64,000 nucleotides of DNA, from the NCBI GenBank assembly GCA_016219275.1, contig JACRBM010000038.1:1-64000 (forward strand), read 5' to 3'. Positions 10,712 through 20,631 of this stretch are shown in pieces (position 1 is the first letter of the stretch; each line of letters starts with the position of its first letter). The position numbers were made by a program, and so were the translations under genes. This stretch comes from Chloroflexota bacterium (lineage in GTDB: Bacteria; Chloroflexota; Anaerolineae; UBA4142). The notes beneath the pieces are model-generated. The model was given only the letters and a program-made list of their open reading frames with translations, searched no databases and was not told where the DNA came from.

Positions 10712-12334
10712 ATGGACAGCCAATCCTTGGCACGCCGGCTGACCACCACTCTGTGCTATTGCTTCGTTGCCACACTGGTAGTCGGAATCGTTTTTGGGCT
10801 AGTGACGGTTCGGGTCGCCTCTGCCGCGACGATCACCGTCACAAACACCAACGACAGCGGAGCGGGCTCACTACGACAGGCAATTACGAATGCTGCCGCG
10901 GGAGATACTATCGTCTTTGATAGCAGTCTCACCGGAAGAACCATTACCCTGACCAGCGGACAACTCACGATTAACAAGCGACTCTACATTACCGGGCTAG
11001 GCGCGAGTAACTTGACGATTAGCGGCAACAATACGTCGCGCATCTTTAACGTTGGCACGAGTGGAGTTGTGGCAATTGCCGGTCTCACCATTGCGAATGG
11101 ACGGATCAATAATCTCAGGGGTGGTGGGGTCAACAACGCCGGCGCTCTAACGCTAGATAACTGCATCGTCACCCGGAACCAAATCGGCGGCAACTTGTTG
11201 GGCATTCTCATGTTCGGCGGCGGTGGAATTTACAACTCGGGAACCGTCACGATTACCAACAGTACGATCAGCGACAACAAAGACGCGGCAAACTCAGCCG
11301 GCGGCGGTGGAATTTCCAACGACGGCAAGTTGATCCTGAGCAACAGCATCGTTCGCGGCAACCAGGTCCACACCGCCTCTACGCTGGGTCAATACGGCGG
11401 CGGCGGCATCAGCAATCGCGGTACGGCGACGATCACTGCCAGCACGATCAGCAACAACACCGCGACCGGTTATTCGAACGGCGGCGGCGGTGGCATCTAC
11501 AACAACGGTCAAATGACCATCGCCACTAGCGTCCTGCAAAGCAACAATTCCAATTCCGATGCGAAAGGCGCATGGGGCGGATTCGGTGGTGGCATCCTTA
11601 ACTGGCAAGCTGGCAATCTGCTGATCCAAAATAGCACGCTGGTCGGCAACGTCGCCGATCGCGATGGCGGTGGTATTGAAAACCTGGGAACACTCACGGT
11701 GAGACAGAGCACCATCCGTGCGAACGTGGCGCGCGGCAAACGTCCGAGCTCGGGCTCGGGTCAGGTCGGTACGGGCGGCGGCGGAATTGATAACACCACC
11801 GGCACGTTGACCGTGGAAAATAGCACGATCAGCGGCAACACGTCAAACTTGCATGGCGGTGGATTGATCAACGATGAAGGCACGCTCCGCGCGACTTTTA
11901 CGACCATCAGCAACAACGCCGCGAGCATACTGGGTGGCGGAATCTATATCACCGGCACTGTCACTGACACGCTGTCGGATCTCACGAATACGATCATTGC
12001 CAACAGTGTCGGGCAAGATTGCATAAACCAGAGCAGTCCAATCACGATGGCTAGCACGTTGATCGAAGACAACACGTGCAGTCCGACACTCTCTGGCGAT
12101 CCCAATTTGGGACCATTGCAAAACAATGGCGGCACAACTGAAACCCACGCGCTCCTGTCCGGCAGTTTGGCGATTGATCGAATTCTCCAGGGTGTGAACG
12201 GCTGTGGCACGACATTCACGCTTGACCAACGCGGGGTCAGTCGCCCCAGTGGCTCTGGTTGCGATCTCGGCGCGTATGAACTTGACGTTACCCAAATCGC
12301 TCCAACTTCCAAACCGCAAATCAAAACCAGGTGA
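10712..12334 (+). CDS. Secreted right-handed beta-helix repeat protein, paralogue 2
   Basis: 540 residues. The ATG at 10712 is preferred over an in-frame TTG at 10706 because GGTGGAGAGGA lies just upstream. It is a close tandem paralogue of the 8836-10509 protein: the N-terminus after the signal peptide (VTNTNDSGAGSLRQAITNAAAGDTI) and most helix turns align block by block. It has an N-terminal signal/TM segment. Unlike paralogue 1 it ends shortly after the DQRG...CDLGAYE element in a polar tail, with no C-terminal membrane anchor, so it may be released or attached differently. Duplication followed by loss or gain of the anchor is the likely history. The next NRPS gene starts 113 bp downstream. 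Confidence 0.85.
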   Translation: MDSQSLARRLTTTLCYCFVATLVVGIVFGLVTVRVASAATITVTNTNDSGAGSLRQAITNAAAGDTIVFDSSLTGRTITLTSGQLTINKRLYITGLGASNLTISGNNTSRIFNVGTSGVVAIAGLTIANGRINNLRGGGVNNAGALTLDNCIVTRNQIGGNLLGILMFGGGGIYNSGTVTITNSTISDNKDAANSAGGGGISNDGKLILSNSIVRGNQVHTASTLGQYGGGGISNRGTATITASTISNNTATGYSNGGGGGIYNNGQMTIATSVLQSNNSNSDAKGAWGGFGGGILNWQAGNLLIQNSTLVGNVADRDGGGIENLGTLTVRQSTIRANVARGKRPSSGSGQVGTGGGGIDNTTGTLTVENSTISGNTSNLHGGGLINDEGTLRATFTTISNNAASILGGGIYITGTVTDTLSDLTNTIIANSVGQDCINQSSPITMASTLIEDNTCSPTLSGDPNLGPLQNNGGTTETHALLSGSLAIDRILQGVNGCGTTFTLDQRGVSRPSGSGCDLGAYELDVTQIAPTSKPQIKTR

Positions 12335-12447
12335 CCGGACTCTATCTACCATGGCGAACGAAGCGAGACATCTTGGCTGAACGACGAATTGAGATTTCTT
12401 GCTTCGTTCGAAATCCCGGTGTGAAATTTGCGCAAGGTCAATTGGTA

Positions 12448-15400
12448 ATGAACACGAAAAATATCGAAAACGTTTATCCGCTCTCACCGATGCAACAAGG
12501 GATGGTGTTTCACAGTATCGCCGCGCCGGAATCCGGCGTCTACATTGAGCAATTGAATTGCGCACTGCGTGGCGCGCTCGATGTCGCGGCATTCGAGTGC
12601 GCGTGGCAACGCGTCCTCGACCGCTATGCGATTCTGCGGACCTCATTTATTGGCGAGGGACTCAAAGAGCCGGTACAAGTCGTGCATCGCCAAGTGAAAT
12701 TGCCGTTCGAGTTTCAAGATTGGCGCGACACACCAACATCCGAACAACCGGCGCGCCTCAGCGCATTTCTCGCGGACGAACGGCGACGCGGTTTTGTTTT
12801 AACGGACGCGCCTTTGATGCGCGTTGCACTGATGCGCGTGACGAACGACATGTACGAATTTGTCTGGCAGCATCATCACGCGTTGCTCGACGGTTGGTCC
12901 GTGCCGATCGTACTGCAAGAAGTGTTCGCGTTCTACCACGCACGTTGTCGCAATCAAGCATTGCAACTGCCGCCGCCGCGTCCCTATCGCGATTACATCG
13001 TTTGGCTGAGAAAACAAGACCTGCGTCAAGCCGAAGATTTTTGGCGGCGCACGCTCAAAGGATTCACCGCGCCGACGCCGCTCATCGTTGATCGCGCGAT
13101 AAAAAATGCGGATGCCGCACACAGCGCCGAAGTAGAAACTCGCTTGTCGCTTGCGACGACGAACGTTTTGCAATCCGTCGCGCGGCAGAATCGGTTGACG
13201 CTGAACACACTCGTCCAAGGCGCGTGGGCATTGCTGTTGAGTCGTTATAGCGGCGAAGAGGATGTCGTTTTTGGCGCGACCGTGTCCGGGCGTCCGGCTG
13301 AGTTACCCGGCGCGGAAACGATGGTTGGCTTGTTCATCAACACGCTGCCGGTGCGCGTGCGCGTCACGCCAAACCTGCCGGTGGTCGCGTGGCTGCAAGA
13401 ACTCCAGACCCAGCAAGTAGAGTTGCGGCAGTACGAGTACACACCACTCGTGCAAATTCAGAGTTGGAGCGAAGCGCCGCGCGGCTTGTCCTTGTTCGAT
13501 AGCATTCTTGTTTTTGAAAACTTGCCGGTGAGCGATTCCCTGCGCGAGCAAGACGACGACCTGGAGATTTTGAACTATCGCTCGGTCGAGCAGACGAACT
13601 ATCCGCTCACGGCTGTCGCGGGACCCAGTTCTGAGTTAATGCTCAAAATTGTGTACGACAACGAACGTTTCGACCAGCCGACAATCACGCGAATGCTGGG
13701 ACATTGGCGAACCTTGCTCGAAGGGATAGCGGAAAATCCAAGTCAATCGCTTGCCGCACTGCCGTTGTTGACCCAGGTCGAGCGCGAACAAATTCTGGTC
13801 GAGTGGAACGACACAACCGCCGACTATGTGCGCGACCGGTGCGCGCACGAATTATTCGAGCAACAGGTCGCACGCACGCCGAACGCGATTGCGGTGACGC
13901 TCGGCGAGGCGCGCTTGACCTATCGCGAATTGAACGCGCGCGCGAATCAACTCGCGCATCACTTGCGAGAGCTGGGTGTCAAACCAGAAACACTCGTTGC
14001 GATTTGCATGGAACGCTCGCTCGAAATGATTGTCGCCGTGCTGGGTGTGCTCAAAGCCGGCGGCGCGTACGTTCCCCTTGATCCCACTTATCCGTTCGAC
14101 CGACTGGCATTTGTGCTTGACGATTCGCGCGCGCCGATATTGCTTACTCAATCGCATCTCACGTCGCGCCTGCCACAACATCCCATCCAGATTTGCCTGG
14201 ACACAGATTGGGAAAAGATGACGCGCGAGAGTGATGCAAATCTTCCGCTCTGCGCCACACCGGAAAATCTCGTGTACGTCATCTACACGTCCGGCTCGAC
14301 CGGCAAACCGAAAGGTACGCTCTTGCAACATCGCGGTCTATGCAATTTGATTGCCGCCTATCATCGCGATTTTGGGATTGGCGCGACGAGTCGCGTCCTG
14401 CAATTCTTTTCGTTTGGCTTCGATGGATCGGTCGCCGATATTTTTTCGGCGTTGTTGAATGGCGCAACACTGTGCCTAACTCCGCCCGACGCAGTCTCAT
14501 CCATCAACGACTTCGAGCGGCTCATCGCAGCGCAACACATCACGGTCGCCATGCTCCCGCCTGCCTTGCTCGCGCTGCTCCCGAGCGATGGCTTGTCCGA
14601 TTTGCAAACGATCATTTCCGCCGGGGAAAGTTGTCGTCGCGATGATGCGCTGCGCTGGGCGCGTCGTCGCCAATTCTTCAACGGGTACGGACCGACCGAA
14701 GTAACGGTTGCCGCGTCGTGGTATCGCGTGGAAGAATTGGACAGCGAGACGACCATACCGATTGGTCGTCCGATTGCGAACGCGCAAATTTATATTCTCG
14801 ATCAACAGCTCCAACCGGTTCCGGTCGGTGTGCCCGGTGAATTGCACATCGGCGGAGTTGGACTGGCGCGCGGCTATTTGAATCGTCCCGAACTCACCGC
14901 GGAAAAATTCATCCATTACCAATTGCCAATCGCCAATCGCCAATCGCCGATTCGTCTTTACAAGACTGGCGACCTGGGACGGTTCCGCGCGGATGGCAAC
15001 ATCGAATTCCTGGGTCGCATTGATCATCAGGTCAAACTGCGCGGATTTCGGATCGAGTTGGGCGAAATCGAAACCGTGTTGCGTGAACACCCAGCCGTGC
15101 AGGATGCGGTTGTGCTCGCACGTGAAGATCCGCCGGGAGAAAAACGGTTGGTTGCCTACGTCATTTCCGTTGGCGAAATCACCACGAACGACCTGAGCAA
15201 ATTCTTGCAAACCAAATTGCCTGCCTACATGACGCCAGCGGCATTCGTAATGATGGAGGCGTTTCCACTCAATGCCAGCGGCAAAGTAGATCGCCGCGCC
15301 TTGCCCGCGCCGGATCACGTTCCCGTCGCGACGGCACGCGTGGTGATTCCGCCGCGCGACACGTTGGAATTCGAACTAGCGCAGATTTGGGAGAAGATTC

Positions 15401-16374
15401 TCGGCGTGCATCCCATCGGCGTGCGCGACAATTTTTTTGAACTGGGCGGGCACTCGTTGCTCGCGTTGCGCCTGAGTGCGCTCGTTCAGCAAGAACTGGG
15501 ACAAAGTTTGCCGCTCGTGAATTTATTCCAGGAGCCGACGATTGAACATCTCGCCAGTGTGTTGCGCGGCGCAGAGATGACGACGCCGACGGTCGTGCCG
15601 ATTCAACCCCACGGGACCAAGCCCCCGATATTTTTCGTGCATCCGTCCGGCGGAAGTGTGCATTGGTACACCGAATTGGCGGAATCTCTCGGAGCGGACC
15701 AGCCATTTTACGGATTGCAAGCGCGCGGCGTACATGGCGACGCCGAATTGCACACGCGTGTCGAAGATATGGCGGCATTTTACCTCGACGCGATGCGCGC
15801 GCAACAAACCAACGGACCTTATCGCATCGGCAGTTGGTCAATGGGTGTGTCGGTCGCGTACGAGATGGCGCAACAATTGCGCGCGCTGAATCAACCCGTG
15901 TCTTTGCTTGCGCTGCTCGATCAAGGTCCAACGCTCGGAGCCAAAGAACCTGAAGACGACGCGGCGTACTTGGTAGATACCTTTGGCAAGCACATTCCAC
16001 TTGCCACCGAACAACTTCGCCAACTCGAACCGCACGAGCAAATCGCGCACGTTTGGCGTCAAGCGCGCCAAGCCGAATGGCTTTACCCGGATGTCACCCT
16101 CGATCAGTTCAGTCATTTCATTCGCATCTTGCGAACACATACCGACGCATTTCGACAATATAAACCGCAACGGTACGCTGGCAAGGTCACACTCTTTCGC
16201 GCGGAGGAACGACCGGCAGACGACCCGCCTGCTCATGACCTGGGGTGGGGTGCGTTAGCCACCCAGGGTGTTGAGATTCACTCCGTGCCGGGCGATCACC
16301 TCAGCATGATTCACGAACCGCATGTCCAGGTGTTGGCAGAAAAATTAAAAGGATGCTTGGACGAAACGCCGTAG
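12448..16374 (+). CDS. Terminal NRPS module C-A-PCP-TE of locus A
   Basis: 1308 residues. The ATG at 12448 is chosen because NIENVYPLSPMQQGM is the normal beginning of a C domain. The reading frame stays open upstream to 12331, but that part has no family similarity. C about 1-440 with HHALLDG (H143, H144, D148) has the YPLSPMQ start typical of DCL domains, fitting the epimerase that ends the previous NRPS. A about 470-960 has YTSGSTG at 613. Its pocket reads D-G-A-M-I-A-G-V-A, which I do not recognise. PCP has Ser1003 in LGGHS. The type I thioesterase about 1035-1308 has the triad Ser1131 (GSWSMG), Asp1158 and His1284 (GDHLS), and should release the finished peptide by hydrolysis or cyclisation. 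A 7-bp tandem repeat lies between A6 and A7. Confidence 0.95.
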   Translation: MNTKNIENVYPLSPMQQGMVFHSIAAPESGVYIEQLNCALRGALDVAAFECAWQRVLDRYAILRTSFIGEGLKEPVQVVHRQVKLPFEFQDWRDTPTSEQPARLSAFLADERRRGFVLTDAPLMRVALMRVTNDMYEFVWQHHHALLDGWSVPIVLQEVFAFYHARCRNQALQLPPPRPYRDYIVWLRKQDLRQAEDFWRRTLKGFTAPTPLIVDRAIKNADAAHSAEVETRLSLATTNVLQSVARQNRLTLNTLVQGAWALLLSRYSGEEDVVFGATVSGRPAELPGAETMVGLFINTLPVRVRVTPNLPVVAWLQELQTQQVELRQYEYTPLVQIQSWSEAPRGLSLFDSILVFENLPVSDSLREQDDDLEILNYRSVEQTNYPLTAVAGPSSELMLKIVYDNERFDQPTITRMLGHWRTLLEGIAENPSQSLAALPLLTQVEREQILVEWNDTTADYVRDRCAHELFEQQVARTPNAIAVTLGEARLTYRELNARANQLAHHLRELGVKPETLVAICMERSLEMIVAVLGVLKAGGAYVPLDPTYPFDRLAFVLDDSRAPILLTQSHLTSRLPQHPIQICLDTDWEKMTRESDANLPLCATPENLVYVIYTSGSTGKPKGTLLQHRGLCNLIAAYHRDFGIGATSRVLQFFSFGFDGSVADIFSALLNGATLCLTPPDAVSSINDFERLIAAQHITVAMLPPALLALLPSDGLSDLQTIISAGESCRRDDALRWARRRQFFNGYGPTEVTVAASWYRVEELDSETTIPIGRPIANAQIYILDQQLQPVPVGVPGELHIGGVGLARGYLNRPELTAEKFIHYQLPIANRQSPIRLYKTGDLGRFRADGNIEFLGRIDHQVKLRGFRIELGEIETVLREHPAVQDAVVLAREDPPGEKRLVAYVISVGEITTNDLSKFLQTKLPAYMTPAAFVMMEAFPLNASGKVDRRALPAPDHVPVATARVVIPPRDTLEFELAQIWEKILGVHPIGVRDNFFELGGHSLLALRLSALVQQELGQSLPLVNLFQEPTIEHLASVLRGAEMTTPTVVPIQPHGTKPPIFFVHPSGGSVHWYTELAESLGADQPFYGLQARGVHGDAELHTRVEDMAAFYLDAMRAQQTNGPYRIGSWSMGVSVAYEMAQQLRALNQPVSLLALLDQGPTLGAKEPEDDAAYLVDTFGKHIPLATEQLRQLEPHEQIAHVWRQARQAEWLYPDVTLDQFSHFIRILRTHTDAFRQYKPQRYAGKVTLFRAEERPADDPPAHDLGWGALATQGVEIHSVPGDHLSMIHEPHVQVLAEKLKGCLDETP
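14913..14954 (+). repeat. Six tandem 7-bp units within the A domain of the terminal NRPS
   Basis: CCATTAC, CAATTGC, three CAATCGC units and CGATTCG lie between the EKF and RLYKTGD motifs and encode HYQLPIANRQSPI. Unit number, length (42 bp) and protein position match those at 6702-6743 in the other NRPS gene. This is either shared descent of the A domain or independent spread of the same repeat. Confidence 0.92.
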
Positions 16375-16438
16375 GGAATGCGAAACAGCATGGCGTCCGT
16401 TCTTCACATTGAAAATGGGAATTCACAAGGACTAGGAA

Positions 16439-17740
16439 ATGCAACGACCTGCAAAACTGATGAATCGAAATTTCTTTCTGCTGTGGCAAGGGCAATCGGT
16501 TAGCCGCTTGGGCATTCAAGCGTTCGAGATCGCGATGCTATTCTGGATCAAGCATGCAACCGATTCGGCGACCTTGATGGGATTGATGCTGATGTTGTCG
16601 AATTTGCCGGGGATTGTGCTGGGTCCGATTGGCGGAACATTCGCCGACCGGTACTCGCGACGCGCGATTATTTTGGTAAGCGAGACCTTGAATGGCATCG
16701 CCGTGCTTTCGCTCGCCGCGCTGTTGTTCGTCGCGCCGGAATCAACCGACATCGTGCTCGTTTGGCTGTTCATCGTCTCGTTCGTTAGCGCGGTCGTCAG
16801 TTCCTTCTTCAACCCAGCCATGTCCGCCGCAATCCCCGACCTCGTTCCCGAAACGCGGGTTGCCACCGCCAACTCGCTGAGTCAGTTCACGGCGCAGATC
16901 GCCGTTTTCTTTGGGCAAGGGATTGGCGGCACGCTCTTTCGTTTGCTGGGTGCGCCAATACTCTTTTTGATTAACGGGTTGACCTATTTGTTTTCTGCGG
17001 CGTGCGTCCTGTTCATCCGGATTCCCCAAGAAATACCCGCCGAAGCCGGCGATTGGCGAAAGCAGTTTACGATACTCAAAGTGGATTTGATGAATGGCTT
17101 TCGTTATGTGTGGCACACACATGGCTTGCGTGAACTCGTTTTCGTGTCCGCGTTCTTGAATTTTTTCACGGTGCCCATCATCGTGCTATTGCCTTTCTAC
17201 GTCGAAGATTTTCTCAAGGTCAGCGTGGATTGGTACGGATTCTTGCTCGCGGCGTACGGGGTTGGCTCCGTGATTGGGTATGTGCTCGCAGGGATCATCC
17301 GTTTGGAGGGCAACGCGCGCAGTCGTGTGATGGTGAGCATGATCATCCTCGAATCATTTGGGTACGGCTTGCTGGGTTTTGCCGACAGCCCGTACACCGC
17401 GCTCGCGCTCGCGTTGCTGGGTGGATGCGTGGGAGGTTTTGTCGGCATTCTCATCACCACGCTTTTACAAATCACCACGCCGGGTGATATTCGCGGGCGC
17501 GTGTTTGGATTCCTCGCGACGATTGCAGGCAGTATCACCCCTATCGCGATGGGCATGACCGGTGTGATCGCCGATGCGCTTGGACATGACATCGCGCTCA
17601 TCTATATCAGTTGTGGAGCGATTTTATTCGTGCTGTCCATCCTCGTTTCGCTCAGTCGCGAATTTCGAAATTACCTGGCATTCGAGCGCGAGCATCTAGT
17701 TCCTGAACCGTTGCCCAACCCAGCGGTATCGGTTCACTAA
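16439..17740 (+). CDS. MFS efflux transporter, probably peptide exporter of locus A
   Basis: 433 residues with about twelve hydrophobic segments. The N-terminus (NFFLLWQGQSVSRLGIQAFEIAMLFW) and the loop GGTFADRYSRRAIIL between helices 2 and 3 are the classic major facilitator signature. They resemble most the DHA3 group, which includes macrolide and enterobactin exporters. It starts 64 bp after the terminal NRPS and is followed by the type II thioesterase, all on one strand, so export of or self-resistance to the locus A peptide is a reasonable inference. AAGGACTAGG upstream serves as ribosome binding site. The substrate is not readable from sequence. Confidence 0.88.
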   Translation: MQRPAKLMNRNFFLLWQGQSVSRLGIQAFEIAMLFWIKHATDSATLMGLMLMLSNLPGIVLGPIGGTFADRYSRRAIILVSETLNGIAVLSLAALLFVAPESTDIVLVWLFIVSFVSAVVSSFFNPAMSAAIPDLVPETRVATANSLSQFTAQIAVFFGQGIGGTLFRLLGAPILFLINGLTYLFSAACVLFIRIPQEIPAEAGDWRKQFTILKVDLMNGFRYVWHTHGLRELVFVSAFLNFFTVPIIVLLPFYVEDFLKVSVDWYGFLLAAYGVGSVIGYVLAGIIRLEGNARSRVMVSMIILESFGYGLLGFADSPYTALALALLGGCVGGFVGILITTLLQITTPGDIRGRVFGFLATIAGSITPIAMGMTGVIADALGHDIALIYISCGAILFVLSILVSLSREFRNYLAFEREHLVPEPLPNPAVSVH

Positions 17741-17779
17741 TTCATCACGATTGGTTTTTCAAAGGAGAGGAAAACGATT

Positions 17780-18613
17780 GTGAGCAATCTTATTCAATCG
17801 AATGCGTGGTTCGCGCATTCGCACCCAGTTCCGCAAGCGCGGCTCCGTTTGTTTTGCTTTCCGTACTCCGGCAGTAACGCCGCGTTGTTTCATGCTTGGC
17901 AAGACGACCTTCCGCTGGACATCGAGGTGTGCCCGGTGCAACTCCCTGGACGCGGCACGCGCATCGGCGAGCCGCCGTTCACACGACTCGCGTCGCTCGT
18001 GCACGCAACTGCGAACGCGCTGTTACCGCACCTCGACAAGCCATTCGCGCTATTTGGACATAGCTTGGGTGCATTGTTGAGTTTCGAACTGGCGCGCTAT
18101 TTGCGCCGCTATCATCACGTCAGCCCGGTTCACCTGATTGTCTCTGGTCACGGCGCGCCGCACATTCCCGACCGCAATCCACCGATTCATAAATTACCGG
18201 ACGCCGAGTTCATCGCGCAACTGCGTGAGTTCAAAGGAACCCCGGCGGAAGTACTCGAAAACGCCGAACTGTTGCAAATCGTTTTACCGGTTCTACGCGC
18301 GGATTTTGAGGCGTGCGAAACATACACCTATTCGCCGGACGCGCGGTTGGATTGTTCCATTTCTGCGTTTGGCGGCTTGGACGATGAGTACGTGAGTCGC
18401 AAAGAGATCGAAGAATGGCGCGCCCAGACCACTGCCGTATTTTTGGTACGCATGTTCCCGGGCGACCATTTTTTCATCAACACCGCGCGGGCATCGGTAT
18501 TGCGTATGGTCGGTCAAGAACTGGCGTCCATCATCCAAGCCAATGGTCTGGACAAGAACGCAAATGCTTTCAGATATTCCGTGGCAACTACCGCCGATCA
18601 CATTGCGCCCTAA
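17780..18613 (+). CDS. Type II thioesterase (editing) of the NRPS locus
   Basis: 277 residues, GTG start set by AAAGGAGAGG at 17761. Alpha/beta-hydrolase of the GrsT/SrfA-D family: FCFPYSGSNAALF at the N-terminus, VQLPGRGTRIGEPP, the nucleophile motif GHSLG, and GDHFFIN supplying the catalytic His. This family removes wrongly primed or stalled acyl groups from carrier proteins. It is the last gene in the run NRPS-MFS-TEII and could serve both NRPS loci. Length and motifs are complete. Confidence 0.94.
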   Translation: MSNLIQSNAWFAHSHPVPQARLRLFCFPYSGSNAALFHAWQDDLPLDIEVCPVQLPGRGTRIGEPPFTRLASLVHATANALLPHLDKPFALFGHSLGALLSFELARYLRRYHHVSPVHLIVSGHGAPHIPDRNPPIHKLPDAEFIAQLREFKGTPAEVLENAELLQIVLPVLRADFEACETYTYSPDARLDCSISAFGGLDDEYVSRKEIEEWRAQTTAVFLVRMFPGDHFFINTARASVLRMVGQELASIIQANGLDKNANAFRYSVATTADHIAP

Positions 18614-18780
18614 ATCCATTTGTGGCGTATCGCTTTAGATTTACCAACTCGCGACTCGATGGTTCGATCTTGCCGGCGACACCCATGTGACCGGCGAAAG
18701 GAGGTCACGCGATCAACCGAATCCGAATGAACTGTGAAAAAGAGTAGAAACCGAAGATTTTCAATTACAGGAGGGACAGA

Positions 18781-20556
18781 ATGTATTCGCAGAAGAAATG
18801 GCTTGTCATGGTGGGGCTGGTGATGCTCATCGCGATGATCATGCTCAGTTTTGGTGGCGCTCCCACCGCGAACGCCGCGCAAGTTGCCGCGGGTCAGCGC
18901 TTTATCGCCGTCGCCAAGAGTGACGCTGACTTGAGCGCGTTACGCGCCGAAGCACTCCAAGCTGGGGGCAAGATCATTCGCGAAATGCCAGCCATCAAGA
19001 TGCTGGTGGTTTCTGCGCCGGGTAATTTCAAGGATAAACTGAAAGCAAGCACCCACGCGGCTGGGGTCGCGCCGGATCGCGTGCAAAAGCTTATTCGACC
19101 GGAAATGAAGGCAGAACTTTATGGCACGACCGAGTTCCGCCAGCGCATCAACCTGGGCGCGAGTCAAAACTCGATCAAACCGCCCGTCAACCCGGATCCG
19201 GCGTACAACCTGCCCGGCTTGCTGTGGAATGTATTGCGAATCCGTACGCCTGATGCTTGGAAGATCACAACTGGGAATCCAGCCGTAAAAGTTGGGGTCG
19301 CCGACACGGGTTTGGATTTCACACACTCGGAACTCAAGGCGCGGATCGCGGATGTCGTGGACTTGACGGTGAATGAAGATCCGCCGCTCTGCAAGTATTA
19401 CTTTGGGGTTTCGGATGCGGACTTGGCGAGTCAATATGGCGGACCAGCCAAGACCGACTGGAACGGTCACGGTTCGTGGATCGGCGGGAACATTGCCGCC
19501 TCGCTCGACGGTGTGGGCATCAACGGCATCGCGCCAAACGTAAAACTCGTCGCGCTCAAAATCGCCCAATGGTGCGGCTATGCGTACGACTCCACCATCC
19601 TGGATGCGTTCCTCTATGCTGCTGACCATGGCATCAACATCGTCAGCATCTCGTTCGGTGGATACCTGGACTTGAAGGACCCCGAACAGCAAACGATCTA
19701 CAAACAGTACGTGCTCGCCGCGGCGTATGCTCGCCTCAAAGGGACGGTCATCGTCGCGTCGGCAGGCAACGAACACGCGCGCATCGGTCCGGGCGGCATC
19801 GTGCTCAGCCACGGTATCTTGACCGCTCCTGGGGCGACGGTGACGGAAGATTTCTTTGGCTGGTTCCAGATTCCGGGCGGTGTGCCAGGTGTAGTGGATG
19901 TCGCCGCGACCGGTAATGTTGTCAATGGTTCATCGCCGAGTTGCCCCCCGAACTCGACCGGCAGCAGCGCCACCTGCAAGCCGGCGAGCGATGCGCACCA
20001 ACCGATCGGTGTCGGAAAGCAAAATCAACTGACGTACTATAGCAACTATGGACCACGCATTGATGTGGCAGCGCCCGGCGGCGCGCGCAAATTCAACCTG
20101 CCTGCCTGGGATCGTGGAGGCACACCGGGGTATCCGGCAACTACTGCCGACGGCTACAATGCCTGGGAAGACTTTAGCATCACTTCGAACTGGTCAACAC
20201 AGATACCCTGCTATTACTGGACGACGAGTAGCATCTTTTATCCGAACGAGTGCTATTCGACGATCCAGGGCACCTCGATGGCAACACCCCACGTCTCTGC
20301 GGTACTGGCATTGGTCGCAAGCCAGAACCCGGCAGCGCGACGCGACGCTGATCTCTTGGTGCTCCTGATGAAACGGGGAGCGCAAAAAATGACCGGCAAC
20401 GTCACTCCGCCCCTGAGTGCGACGGATAAATCTGCCGGCGACCTGACTGGGCTGATTTGCAAAGATGGGTACTGCCATCTCGGCGGCAACCCCATTTCTG
20501 ATGCAGATGCTTATGGGGCGGGTTTGGTGGATGCACTGCGACCGCTGACACGCTAG
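18781..20556 (+). CDS. Secreted S8 family serine peptidase (subtilase)
   Basis: 591 residues with a good ribosome binding site (CAGGAGGG) just before the ATG. A signal segment (VMVGLVMLIAMIMLSFGG...ANAA) is followed by a propeptide-like region with a PA-type fold (FIAVAKSDADLSALRAEALQAGG). The catalytic triad is present: Asp175 in VGVADTGLDF, His230 in WNGHGSWIGG and Ser499 in GTSMATPH. It probably acts outside the membrane as a general or maturation protease. It follows locus A but has its own ribosome binding site after a 167-bp gap, so co-regulation with the NRPS genes is not shown. Whether it processes the NRPS product is unknown. Confidence 0.93.
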   Translation: MYSQKKWLVMVGLVMLIAMIMLSFGGAPTANAAQVAAGQRFIAVAKSDADLSALRAEALQAGGKIIREMPAIKMLVVSAPGNFKDKLKASTHAAGVAPDRVQKLIRPEMKAELYGTTEFRQRINLGASQNSIKPPVNPDPAYNLPGLLWNVLRIRTPDAWKITTGNPAVKVGVADTGLDFTHSELKARIADVVDLTVNEDPPLCKYYFGVSDADLASQYGGPAKTDWNGHGSWIGGNIAASLDGVGINGIAPNVKLVALKIAQWCGYAYDSTILDAFLYAADHGINIVSISFGGYLDLKDPEQQTIYKQYVLAAAYARLKGTVIVASAGNEHARIGPGGIVLSHGILTAPGATVTEDFFGWFQIPGGVPGVVDVAATGNVVNGSSPSCPPNSTGSSATCKPASDAHQPIGVGKQNQLTYYSNYGPRIDVAAPGGARKFNLPAWDRGGTPGYPATTADGYNAWEDFSITSNWSTQIPCYYWTTSSIFYPNECYSTIQGTSMATPHVSAVLALVASQNPAARRDADLLVLLMKRGAQKMTGNVTPPLSATDKSAGDLTGLICKDGYCHLGGNPISDADAYGAGLVDALRPLTR

Positions 20557-20631
20557 TTTTGAGTTGGGATGGACGATGTTGGGAGGCAAGGGAATTCCTT
20601 GCCTCCTCGACCCTGAAAAAAGGAGGACGCT

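Noticed and set aside
12331-12447. NRPS start at the GTG at 12331
   Set aside because: It lies on the stop of the previous gene and gives 39 residues unlike any C domain; the ATG at 12448 begins the conserved sequence.
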